Shown in pieces: positions 23,579-35,354 of a stretch of DNA of 64,000 nucleotides. The stretch comes from Anaeromyces robustus (lineage: Eukaryota > Neocallimastigomycota > Neocallimastigomycetes > Neocallimastigales > Neocallimastigaceae), in assembly GCA_002104895.1 (NCBI GenBank), contig MCFG01000342.1, positions 1 to 64,000 of the forward strand, read 5' to 3'. Position numbers and translations under genes: made by a program. How positions within the stretch are numbered: position 1 is the first letter of the stretch; every line of letters starts with the position of its first letter. Under the pieces are notes generated by a model. It did not search any database, was not told where the DNA came from, and worked only from the letters and a program-made list of their open reading frames with translations.

Positions 23579-25588
23579 ATGTTAACTTCAGATCCATCTG
23601 AATCTTCCACTTCCAATTCAATAAATAATAATGAAAAAGTAGTATCAAATAAAAATTTATTATATCCAGTCAATTTTGAATTTACTATTAATCTTGATAG
23701 TGATTTTATTGATTTATTAAATAGAGATCCAAAAGGAAAAATAAACCCAACTTTATGGAAAAAATTATTAACATTAGAAGGTTTAAATTTAGATTGTTTA
23801 GATATCTGTAATAATTATAATGATGTAATGAATAATGGTTCTGATCATAGTATTGATCCAAATGCTAATTTTTCTATTGGAAAATATAGATTTCATACCA
23901 AAGAATTACATGAAATATTAGCACCTCATCAAAAATTAGTCAATGTTTCTCAATTCTTTTCACATGTTAAACGTCTTTATGGTGGTGAAGAAACAAAGGA
24001 TTTATTCCGTGCATGGATAGCAGGTGATAATTATTTACATGATTCTTGTTATCTTTTTGTACCTTATTGTTATGCTATGTCTGTGGAACCTATTGTTAGA
24101 AATGGTATTATTTTTAATAAACAATTACGTTCTCTACCACCAAAACATGCAAGAAGTTTTATAGGTCAAGTAGCAGAAACTGTAACAAGTATGTCACAAG
24201 AATTAGCTGGTGCTATAGCTATTGCAGATATATTTGTTTATTATACTTATTTTCTTCAAAAATGTGGTATTGAAACTTTAGAAGGTAAAGAAAAGGAATC
24301 TTTAGAAGTAGAAAATGATTTTCAAAGTTTAGTACATATATTAAATTCATCCTATCGATTTTCTGGTCAAAGTGCTTTTACCAATATTTCTATTTTTGAT
24401 ATGCCAAGTTTAGAACATTTATTTGGTGAATTATATTTCCCAGATTGTTCACAACCAAATTTAAATTTAGTTATGGAAGTTCAAAAAATTTTTTGTAATT
24501 GGTTTGCTCGTGGTCAATTAAAGGATTCCTTATTACCTTATCCATTCCCTATTGTTACTTTAAATTTAAAAATTAATGATCATAAAGAAGTTATTGATCA
24601 AGAAACTTTTAAATACTTTTGTGAAATTAATTTAAATGGTTTATTTAATTTCTTTGTAAGTGATTCTAATAAATTAGCATCTTGTTGTAGAGTAGTTAAT
24701 AACTTAAACGTTCATATGAGTGTTTTTGGAGAAGGAGGTGTTAATATTGGTAGTTTAAGAGTTGTTACTTTAAATTTAGCACGTATTGGTAATGCTGTAG
24801 CTAAAGAAAAAGGTGATTTAGATAGTTTTTATGAAAAATTAGATACACAATTAGATAAAGCCTATCGTATGTTATTAGCTCATCGTGAATTTATTAAATT
24901 ACAAATTAAACGTGGGGCATGTCCATTCTTTAATGAACAATTAGGATTTATGTTTATGGAAAGATTTTTCCTTACTTTTGGGATTAATGGTCTTTATGAA
25001 GGTTTAATGGAAATGGGTTATAATATGTTAGAAGAAGATGGTTTAAAAATTGCAAGTCAAATTTTAAAAAGAATTACAGATTATGCCAATTCTAAATGTG
25101 ATCCTAATGAAAAAATATTATTTAATGTTGAACAAATACCAGGTGAATCCTTGGCGGTTAAGCATGCTCTTAAGGACAAATTAGTTTGTGATATGAATTA
25201 TTCTATATATGCTAATCAATTTGTACCACTTTGGTCTGATATTAATTTAGAAAAACGTATAAAAATAGATGGTGATCTAACAAAATATATGAGTGGAGGT
25301 TGTATTAGTCATATAAATTTAGTAGATCGTATTGGTAGTGTACAACAAATGGAACAAATAGTACGTTTTGCTATTAAAAATCATTGTGAACATTTTGCTA
25401 TTAATTATTCGTATAATTTATGTGAAAATGAACATATTACTATTTCTGGTACAGCAGAAATTTGTCCAATATGTAGTAGTAAAATAATAGATCATATTAC
25501 TAGAGTTGTTGGTTATTTTACACCTGTTAGTGCTTGGTCACCAGGTAGACGTGAAGAATTTAAAACTAGAAAATTTACAAAATATTAG
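23579..25588 (+). CDS. nrdD: Class III (anaerobic) ribonucleoside-triphosphate reductase, copy 1
   Basis: Reduces ribonucleoside triphosphates to deoxynucleotides by glycyl-radical chemistry without oxygen. The frame opens at TTG (23570), but the first ATG is at 23579, giving 669 residues that start MLTS as in copy 2 (MLTQ). Motifs in order: the conserved barrel start 'DNYLHDSCYLF' (~145-160), SCCR near 368-371 with the probable thiyl cysteine, 'NVEQIPGESLA' (~517-527), the Zn region with Cys at ~615 and CPIC at ~629-632, and RVVGYF with the radical Gly at ~645. There is no intron. The variable N-terminus of ~35 residues is Ser/Asn-rich, and no full ATP-cone is recognised. Codons end mostly in A/T. 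The NrdG activase needed for the radical is not in the window. The lack of introns suggests bacterial origin. Confidence 0.95.
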   Translation: MLTSDPSESSTSNSINNNEKVVSNKNLLYPVNFEFTINLDSDFIDLLNRDPKGKINPTLWKKLLTLEGLNLDCLDICNNYNDVMNNGSDHSIDPNANFSIGKYRFHTKELHEILAPHQKLVNVSQFFSHVKRLYGGEETKDLFRAWIAGDNYLHDSCYLFVPYCYAMSVEPIVRNGIIFNKQLRSLPPKHARSFIGQVAETVTSMSQELAGAIAIADIFVYYTYFLQKCGIETLEGKEKESLEVENDFQSLVHILNSSYRFSGQSAFTNISIFDMPSLEHLFGELYFPDCSQPNLNLVMEVQKIFCNWFARGQLKDSLLPYPFPIVTLNLKINDHKEVIDQETFKYFCEINLNGLFNFFVSDSNKLASCCRVVNNLNVHMSVFGEGGVNIGSLRVVTLNLARIGNAVAKEKGDLDSFYEKLDTQLDKAYRMLLAHREFIKLQIKRGACPFFNEQLGFMFMERFFLTFGINGLYEGLMEMGYNMLEEDGLKIASQILKRITDYANSKCDPNEKILFNVEQIPGESLAVKHALKDKLVCDMNYSIYANQFVPLWSDINLEKRIKIDGDLTKYMSGGCISHINLVDRIGSVQQMEQIVRFAIKNHCEHFAINYSYNLCENEHITISGTAEICPICSSKIIDHITRVVGYFTPVSAWSPGRREEFKTRKFTKY

Positions 25589-26910
25589 ACTACAATTATT
25601 TTATTTAAATTTATTTATTTATAAAGATTTTTAATTTTTTATTTATATAAATATGATTTAGTTTACAAAATATATTAAAAATAAAAAAAAAAAAAAAATA
25701 CACAAACACATACACACACACAATATTTTTTATTAATAATTATCTATCCTTTATTTATTTAAAATATATAATTATTTTTTTATTTGTATTACAATGTTTT
25801 TTATTTATATATATTCTTTATTAAAAATCTTTAATATTATATTTATTTAAATATCTATGTAATTCGGTTTTCTCATTATATTATAATTAAATTATATATA
25901 AAAAAACAATATTTAATTAATATATAATTATTAATAGAAATATATTAAATACTATATTACATAAATTAGTTAGTTTAGTTTTTTTATTTAAATGGTTAAA
26001 TGATAATAAAGAATCTAAATAAATAAGTGTATAAATAATTATAAAAAGTTTAAAAACATATTTTATTGTTAATATATAATGACGGAAAAAATATATAAAC
26101 TATTCAATAATACTTTATAATTGTAATTCTTAAGATTATTATTATTTAGAAAAACGAATCGGTTATAATATTATTATAGTTAATTAATTTATTATTCAAA
26201 ACATTTACTTAATTATTATTTAATCTCTTTTTTTTTTTTTTAATAAATAATTAATATTGATTAAAAGAAATTAAAAATAATATATATTACTACCAATTAA
26301 TAATTAATTTAAAGTCAATAAGAATGAAATATAAAATATAAAACATTGAAAATAATTATTATTTTTAATAAGAATTAAAAGATTTTTAATAATAAATTAA
26401 GGTAAATATCATATTTTATAAATTATCATTAAATCTTTAAATTATAAACATTTTATTTTATTTTATTATTTAATTTTGTTTGATTTTACCATAAAAGGAA
26501 TAATGTTAAATAAAAAAAACAATTTAAGGTAAAAAAAATTTTTTTCATTGTCCCATTATAATTTTTTTTTTTTTTTTTTTTTTTTGATTTAAATTTTATA
26601 TATTATTATTATTTATTATTTATTATTTTTATTTTTATTTAATTACATATTTAATAAATTAATTTTCAAAAATTAAAAAAATAAGATTCTTTTAAATTTT
26701 TTAATAAATTAATTCTGTATTTTTTTTTTAATTATATTTTATTTATTGTTTTTAATATAATCATTTTAATTAAATAATATATTAATATATATAATAGATT
26801 TTTAATTTATAATTAAATCTAAAAATGTAAAGTACATTAAACAAAAAAAAATGTTAAAATGTAATGAAAAAAAAAAAAAAAAAAAGAAAAGAAAGTTAAA
26901 TAAATTAATT

Positions 26911-27012
26911 AAATAAAATAAAATAAAATAAAATAAAATAAAATAAAATAAAATAAAATAAAATAAAATAAAATAAAATAAAATAAAATAAAATAAAATA
27001 AAATAAAATAAT
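26911..27012 (+). repeat. (AAAAT)n pentanucleotide microsatellite
   Basis: About 20 perfect AAAAT units. Confidence 0.92.
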
Positions 27013-27512
27013 TAAATATAATAGAATGTAATAAAATGAAATTATATAAAACAGTTAAGGTTATATTATTTAATACATTATATAAAAAATAAAGTATTAC
27101 TTAATATAAAGTATATTTTCCGTTTAATATTATCATTAAAAAAAAATATCTTATTAAAGTTAATTTCTATTTTTTTCCTTTCTTTTTAAAATGAATGTAA
27201 TTTTTAGTTTATGTTTAACAAACATTAAAATTTAATAATTATAAATCAAAAATATTGTTGAAAGTAATTACTATCTCTTATATTAACATAAAAACTATAT
27301 TATAGAAGGATTATATCTCTCATAATATTTTTATATATAAATAAATTATTCTTATCATTCAACTTTTTTTAATTATGGTAAAGACATATTTAATATAAAA
27401 GAACATTGTTTGAAATATTAATTTAGTTTAGTTTTAATATATTAAATATTTTAAATTGATAAAACTAAATCAATTAATATATGAAAATAAATTATTATTA
27501 TATATTATTAAT

Positions 27513-27547
<35 letters not shown>

Positions 27548-28977
27548 TAATATTATTTTTATTATGCTTTTTTTTTTTATAATACTTAATGGCAATAATA
27601 ATTAATATTGATGGTGGCCAAGTAATTATTCTTTATAGTAATTATAGAATGAAAATGAAAATGAATATTATATAAATATATATTATATATTATATATAGA
27701 ATTATTTTAAAAAAAAAAATCTAATAATATTTAATTGTTTTAAAGAACAAAAAGTTAATTTAATAAAAAAAAAGTTTTTTATTTTATTCAGTTATTAATT
27801 TTCAAAGATTATTATATTGTTTATTTATTATAGTTTGAATATTCGTGAATTTTTCCATCTTTATTAAACTTTTTTACTTTTTTTTTTTTTTTTTTTTAAA
27901 AAAAAATAAAATGACTGAACATTATAATAAAAAAAATGTAGTAATATAATTTATCATTTATAATGATTAATGATTATAAAGTATTTAATTATATCTAGCT
28001 AGATACAAAATACATATAACTATCATTATAAAATCCCAAATTTCAAATCACAGTTTTTCATCATTTATTGAAAAATATGATGAATATATATATATATATA
28101 TATGAAAGAAAGAAAAAAAATATGAATAAATCATATCAAATATAATATTATTAAAACTCATTGTGTTTACTATATTTAATTCGTTTTACTAATATTAAAG
28201 GAAACGAATAATATACTTGTTAAATATTTTTTTTTTTATTTTACTTTTAAAATTTCCTAACAAACTATAGATTTATTTAGGTTTTTTTTCTTTTTTTTTA
28301 AATATCCAAAATACTTAGTACCGTAACAAATAAATATTATTAAAAGTGTTTATTATTTAAATGATTATTGAAATATTTAATTAGTTTTATATGTGTTATA
28401 TGTTATAATATCTATTAATTATATATACAAATGTATTTTTCATTTTATTTAACATTTATTCTGTTCTAATTTAATTTTTTATTTAATATTAATTTATATG
28501 TATTATATGTATGAACGTTTTTAAAGCATTTTTCATTTTAATTTTTATTTTATTATTTTATAATCATTTTATATAATTAAATACTATATTTATATTGTAA
28601 TATATTAATTTAATATATTTTAATATATATTAAATTTATATTAAAATGTTTATTTATAATTATTTAATCAACAAAGAAAAATTTTTTTCTGATACGGACA
28701 ACAAAAAAAAAAAAAAAAGAAACTTTTTAAAATAAATATTTTTACTTTATTTTATTTTATTGCATTAATGGTTATTATAAATAAATAAGATTTTTATATA
28801 CACATTTATTAACTAAGAATCGTTATTTATTCCATAATTAGTATAATTGATCAGTAAGGCGGATGAATTTCCTTTTTTTGATTATTATTATTATTATGTT
28901 ATATTATTTGGTAATTAATATTATAGTTGTATTTAATATAATAATATTTAATAATAATATTTAATAATAATAATAAT

Positions 28978-29092
<115 letters not shown>

Positions 29093-31774
29093 TATATTTT
29101 CATATTATGTATCTATATAAAAACAAATTATATACAGGTTTAATATAAACTAGATTTATAATGTTTATATTATTATCAAGATATAAATTGTTTTTATATA
29201 TATTAAATTATATTGAAAGGAATAAAATAATGTTTTATTAATTTTTCTTATTATAAAAGCGTTATATGATTTCAAGTTTTAATTCTTTAAATATTTTACT
29301 TATAGATAATTATAATATTTTTTTATTTTATTTTTAATGTTTTTAACTAGTTTAAAAAGAAATTTATAAATAAAGTTTTGAAAAAAAATAATAACAGTAA
29401 AAAAAAAAAAGAAAAAGAAAAAGCTTTAAATAATTATACTTTATTATAAAAGTATTATTTTATGTTTTATTTTATTTTTTATAATAATTATTATAACACT
29501 ATTTTTCTTTATATTTAAATTAATGCTAAGCATTTTTTTATAGGACAATAAAAAATTTTATATATGATAATTTATAATTAATTTTTTTTATTAATTATTA
29601 TTTATTATTTTATGTGTGATTAATTAATATATGATTTGAATATTTTTTTTTTAATATAAAATCTTATTTATATGATTTAATTCAATAATAAAATTTTATT
29701 ATGAATATTAATATTACAAATATCTTGAAAAAAATTATATATATTAATTATATATGTAACAATTAAGAAAAAAAATAATTATGATGAAAGCTTTTTTTTT
29801 CCGATTCTAAAGCTAATCTATATGTATTATAAGAACTTTATGTGGATCATAATAATATGATTCATTTTTATTCTTATTATATGATTCATTTATATTTTAT
29901 TATAATATTTGTAAATTGATTTTATTAATTATCGATAGTTAATATAATTGTAATAAATTCAAAATAATTAAGTAATCAGATTGTTTTTTTCTATTCTTGC
30001 TATAAATATTTATTATTATTTTTTATATTTAATTTATATGATAAAGTTACAAGAAAAAATATATACTTAAAAAATAGTTGTAAATAAGAATGTAGTGATA
30101 TTATTGTTGTTATATAGTAAACTAATAAGTTTTTTTTTCAAAACGAAGATAGATATTTTATATAGTATAATATATTAATATATTATATTAATATATCCTT
30201 TCAATAATTTCATATTTCATTTGTTTTATGATGATATAATTCATTTTCCACATTATCAATAAATGAAAAATGAAATATAAATTACTTTATGGTTTATTAA
30301 TATTATAATTTTTTTTTTCTCTTTTTCTTTTTTTTTTTTTTTTAAATAGTTTAATCTTTATCTATAATACTTTATAATAACAAATATTCATTAATAATAC
30401 TAATAAATTATTACATATTATGATATTTGAGTTTATATATAAATAATTATAAATAATAATATTTAATATTTAATATTTAATGAGTAATAAATAATAATAT
30501 AATAAATAATAAATAATAATAATATTTAATATTTAATATTTAAGATTAAATAATATTTAGTAATATTTAATAATAATATTTAATAATAATAATATTTAAT
30601 ATTTTATATTTAATTATAATATTTAATATAAAATGTTTATTTATGTATTAATAGAATACATTTAATATTTATATTTTAATATATTAATATTTTTAATTTT
30701 TATATAAATATAATATACTATTAATATATTATATAAAATGTATTCTATTTAAAATTTTATATTAATAGATAATAATCGTTTATTGGAATAAATTAAAATA
30801 TATATTATTTTTTAATAGTAAAAAATTTAAGAGTGATAATAAGTGATTAATATAAATATATGTGAATAATATATTATAATATATAATATAATATAATATA
30901 ATATAATATAATATAATATAATATTATTTATAATTTATTATTATTAGAATATATAAAATTATTTATTAATATAAATTATTATTTATTATTTAAATATTAA
31001 AATTATTTCATATTATTATTATTAATTATTATTATATAAAATTTTTTATTTTTTATTTTATTTTTTATAATTATAGGAATTAACTACGCTTTTTTATTTA
31101 TTTTATTATTAATTTATAATTAAATAAATAAAACTATATATCCATATATTGTATTACAATTAAATAATATATTTTATATATTATAACATATATTATTTTA
31201 TAATAAAATATTAAATGAATAAAAAAAAATTTTATAAAAAATTCAATTTTACAATTTTTATATTTTTATTTATTTATTTTTTTTTATATATATATATATT
31301 TATTATTTAAAAAAAATTAAAAGTTGGACAACAAAAAAAAAAAATAAAATAAAAAAGCTATTATAATACTTAGCAAAAATATTAATCATTTAATAAACTT
31401 TGAAAATATAAAAAGAAGACTAAATGACTGAAAAAAAAATAAATCACATAAAGAATCATATTCATTTTATTTATTTATTTTGCATTTAATATTTCTTAAT
31501 AATAAATCAATAAATTAAAAATAGAAATATTATAATAATAAAAAAAGAAAATATAATTTAAATAAGATTTTAATTCAGGATATAGAAATAAATTAAATTG
31601 AATAGTATCAATAATAAAAATAATATTTATAATAATATATAATTTAAAATACATAACTTATAAAATAAAATATACAAAAATATACCAAATAAATAATTAA
31701 TTTTGTTAAAACATTGTAAAAATATATATATTTTTTTTAAAATTTTGTAATAATAATAATAATAATAATTAAAA

Positions 31775-33823
31775 ATGTTGACTCAACTTGATTGTAATGG
31801 TGATGAAATTACTAAAACTGAAACTTCAGTTCCAATTCATAATGTTAAATTAAATGTAAATAAAATTAAAGAAACAAAAAAGGTTGAACCTGAAACAAAA
31901 ACTATTAGATTAAATGTACCACTTGGTCTTGACAGAGATTTTATTGAATTATTAAATAATGATCCTAAAGGTGAATTAGATAGTGCTACCTGGAAAAAAT
32001 TATTATCTCTTGAAGGTTTAGGTTTAAACTTTTTAGATGTTGCTCGTAACTTCCATGATGTTATTAATTATGGTTCTGACCATAGTATTGACCCAAATGC
32101 CAATTGTTCTATTGGTAAATATAAGTTCCATTCTAAGGAAATTCATGAAGTATTAGCTCCACATCAAAAACTTATTAATGTTTCTCAATTCTTTTCTCAT
32201 GTTAAACGTCTTTATGGTGCTGAAGAAACTAAAGATTTATTCCGTGCTTGGATTTATGGTGATAATTATTTACATGATTCTTGTTATCTTTTTGTTCCAT
32301 ATTGTTATGCTATGTCTGTAGAACCAATTGTTAGAAATGGTATTACTTTCAATGCTCAACTTCGTTCACTTCCTCCAAAACATGCTAGAAGCTTTATTGG
32401 TCAAGTTGCTGAAACTGTTACAAGTATGTCACAAGAATTAGCTGGTGCTATAGCTATTGCAGATATATTTGTTTATTATGCTTACTTCCTTCAAAAGCGT
32501 GGTATTGAAACTTTAGAAGGTAATGAAAAGGAATCTTTAGAAGTTGAAAATGATTTCCAAAATTTAGTTCACATCTTAAATTCTTCTCATCGTTTCTCTG
32601 GTCAAAGTGCTTTCACAAATGTTTCTATTTTTGATATGCCAAGTTTAGAACATTTATTTGGTGAATTATATTTCCCAGATGGTTCACAACCTAATTTAAA
32701 TTTAGTTATGGAAGTTCAAAAAATTTTCTGTAATTGGTTTGCTCGTGGTCAATTAAAGGATTCCTTATTACCTTACCCATTCCCAGTTGTTACCTTAAAC
32801 TTAAAGGTTAATGATCATAAAGAAGTTATTGATCAAGAAACTTTCAAATACTTTTGTGAAATTAATATAAATGGTTTATTTAATTTCTTTGTAAGTGATT
32901 CTAATAAATTAGCTTCTTGCTGTCGTGTTATTAATAACTTAAATGTTCATATGAGTGTTTTCGGTGAAGGAGGTGTTAATATTGGTAGTTTGAGAATTGT
33001 TACCATTAATTTAGCACGTATTGGTAATGCTGTTGCTAAAGAAAAAGGTGATTTAGATAGTTTTTATGAAAAATTAAATGTACAATTAGATAAAGCTCAC
33101 CGTATGCTTTTAGCTCATCGTGAATTTATTAAACTTCAAATTCAACGTGGTGCTTGTCCATACTTTAGTGATGATTTAGGTTTTATGTTTTTAGAAAGAT
33201 TCTTCCTTACTTTTGGTATTAATGGTCTTTATGAAGGTTTAATGGAAATGGGTTATAATATGTTAGAAGAAGATGGTTTAGAACTTTCACGTCAAATCTT
33301 AAAATATATTTCTGATTATGCTAATTCTAAATGTGATATTAAAGAAAAAATTTTATTTAATGTTGAACAAGTTCCAGGTGAATCTTTAGCTATTAAACAT
33401 GCTCTTAAGGATAAGATTGTTTGTGGTATGGATTATTCTATTTATGCTAATCAATTTGTACCACTTTGGTCTGATATTAATTTAGAAAAACGTGTAAAGA
33501 TCGATGGTGATCTTACTAAATATATGAGTGGAGGTTGTATAACACATATTAATTTAGTAGATCGTATTGGTAGTGTACAACAAATGGAACAAGTAGTACG
33601 TTTTGCTATTAAAAACCATTGTGAACATTTTGCTATTAATTATTCCTATAATCGTTGTGAAAATGAACATATAACTATTTCTGGAAATACGGATGTATGT
33701 CCAATTTGTAGTGGTAGAGTTGTTGATCATATTACTAGAGTTGTTGGTTACTTTACTTCTGTAAGTGCTTGGTCACCAGGTAGACGTGCAGAATTTAAAA
33801 CTAGAAAATTTACAAAATATTAG
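31775..33823 (+). CDS. nrdD: Class III (anaerobic) ribonucleoside-triphosphate reductase, copy 2
   Basis: 682 residues, intronless, same orientation as copy 1, and collinear with it from about residue 44 on. Landmarks: C170/C177 region in 'DNYLHDSCYLFVPYCYAM', SCCR at 381-384, 'GEGGVNIGSLRIVTINLARI' (397-416), 'NVEQVPGESLA' (529-539), C628 and CPIC at 642-645, glycyl-radical loop RVVGYF with G658, and a C-terminal tail of 24 residues after the Gly. The usual first CxxC of the NrdD zinc site is here C628-E-N-E-H632, so the site may use a His or be altered; copy 1 has the same change. The N-terminus (residues 1-43) differs from copy 1. It uses more GCT, GTT, ATT and TTC codons than copy 1, which suggests higher expression. 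All catalytic landmarks are intact. Confidence 0.96.
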   Translation: MLTQLDCNGDEITKTETSVPIHNVKLNVNKIKETKKVEPETKTIRLNVPLGLDRDFIELLNNDPKGELDSATWKKLLSLEGLGLNFLDVARNFHDVINYGSDHSIDPNANCSIGKYKFHSKEIHEVLAPHQKLINVSQFFSHVKRLYGAEETKDLFRAWIYGDNYLHDSCYLFVPYCYAMSVEPIVRNGITFNAQLRSLPPKHARSFIGQVAETVTSMSQELAGAIAIADIFVYYAYFLQKRGIETLEGNEKESLEVENDFQNLVHILNSSHRFSGQSAFTNVSIFDMPSLEHLFGELYFPDGSQPNLNLVMEVQKIFCNWFARGQLKDSLLPYPFPVVTLNLKVNDHKEVIDQETFKYFCEININGLFNFFVSDSNKLASCCRVINNLNVHMSVFGEGGVNIGSLRIVTINLARIGNAVAKEKGDLDSFYEKLNVQLDKAHRMLLAHREFIKLQIQRGACPYFSDDLGFMFLERFFLTFGINGLYEGLMEMGYNMLEEDGLELSRQILKYISDYANSKCDIKEKILFNVEQVPGESLAIKHALKDKIVCGMDYSIYANQFVPLWSDINLEKRVKIDGDLTKYMSGGCITHINLVDRIGSVQQMEQVVRFAIKNHCEHFAINYSYNRCENEHITISGNTDVCPICSGRVVDHITRVVGYFTSVSAWSPGRRAEFKTRKFTKY

Positions 33824-33874
33824 ATATCACCATAAATAAATAATATATATAATTTTTTTTTCTTTTTGTATTAT

Positions 33875-33918
<44 letters not shown>

Positions 33919-34276
33919 AATATCTGAATATAATATACCATTTAATTAGAACAGAATGATATTTTTTTATATACCATGTTTTAATATAATTACTATATTT
34001 ATCTTGTAATTTCTTTTTTTTATATAATTTAGTAAATTATTATTTATAACTTTTTTTTTTTTAGTAAATCCTACAATATAATTTAGTAATACGATTAATA
34101 TATCATAAATCGATTAACATTAACATTAACATTATTTACATTAACCATTTTTGTAATTTTTTTATTTTTTTATTAAAATATTTTAATAAAAAAAAAAAGT
34201 AAAATTGTATTTATCAATCAAAATAATAAAATAAAAAAATATATTAAAATATAAATTTAAAATGATATAGAATTTA

Positions 34277-34316
<40 letters not shown>

Positions 34317-34887
34317 TTCAATAATTATTTATATTATTATTATTATTATTATTATTTTTTTATGTATATAAGCATTTTTAATATTTTTTTTATTTATTTG
34401 TATTTATATTTAAATTCTAATATGCATTTATTAAACAATTATTTATTTATTTATTTTATATATTTAGATATTTAAATTTCAATATCTCTAAATATATAAA
34501 TAAAATTTTCAATTAAAGCGCCACATTTTCTTCTTTAATTTGAAATGCCGCAACATAGATTATCTTACAGAATAGAGAATTCTCTGTAGTAAACCAAAAA
34601 TAAGCCATTTTTGAACATTAGATTTTTTTTTTTTTTTTTTATGGGACTTTCTTCTCTATAATTAGATGAAATTCACTAAAATTTTCATCAATGAATAAAA
34701 ATAAGTAAAACACTTTTGATGTAATACTTATATTTCTAATTACTGAAGATATTAATTAAAAATTTTTATTCATTAGTATTGAAGACCAACCACTTGTGGT
34801 TTATGAAATTTGGTCTATTTATCTATTTATATAATGTCACATGTATGTTTATTTTAAATTAATAATATAAATAAAGATTAATCCTAG

Positions 34888-34933
<46 letters not shown>

Positions 34934-35354
34934 ATTTATATACTAGTAATTACTGGTTAATAAATTATAAGAAAGATAAATAAAATTTTTTAGATTATAA
35001 AATTTTTACAAAAAAAATTTAATTATCTAAAAAAAAATATTATAAATTCTAATAATAAAAAAAAATTCGGAAATAATATTTTATCATGTTTTTATATAAA
35101 ATATATTGTTATAGAAAAAAGATAAAAAATAAAAAAAAAAAATAAAATAATGCAAAAAAAATGTTATAAGAAAAAAAAAAAATCAGTATAAATCATATAT
35201 GTAATATATGAAGGTTTTGTAAATAATAAGGAATACATTAGATTTAATAAATTTGTTTTTATAAAATTTCAATTTAATTTATAGATTGTGTAGAATATTT
35301 AATAGTATAATATAAACATTTTATACATATGTGCATATTTGTTTTAATGAAAAG
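33824..35354. other. Intergenic between nrdD copy 2 and the ankyrin gene
   Basis: Poly-A tracts at 33876-33917 and 34892-34930, (ATT)n around 34276-34355, and a slightly GC-richer part at 34515-34820 with three inverted repeats (separate entry). No gene seen. Confidence 0.5.
34515..34820. other. Hairpin-rich intergenic segment
   Basis: Contains AGAGAATTCTCT (34574-34585) inside a longer acaga/tctgt inverted repeat, GATGAAA/TTTTCATC (34665-34689), and a nested stem GACCAA-CCAC-TT-GTGG-...-TTGGTC (34784-34815). Base composition is less extreme than the surroundings. It could be a non-coding RNA or chance; no family is recognised. Confidence 0.3.

Noticed and set aside
35331-35354. GTG as start of the ankyrin gene
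   Set aside because: The first in-frame ATG at 35355 is the reasonable start.
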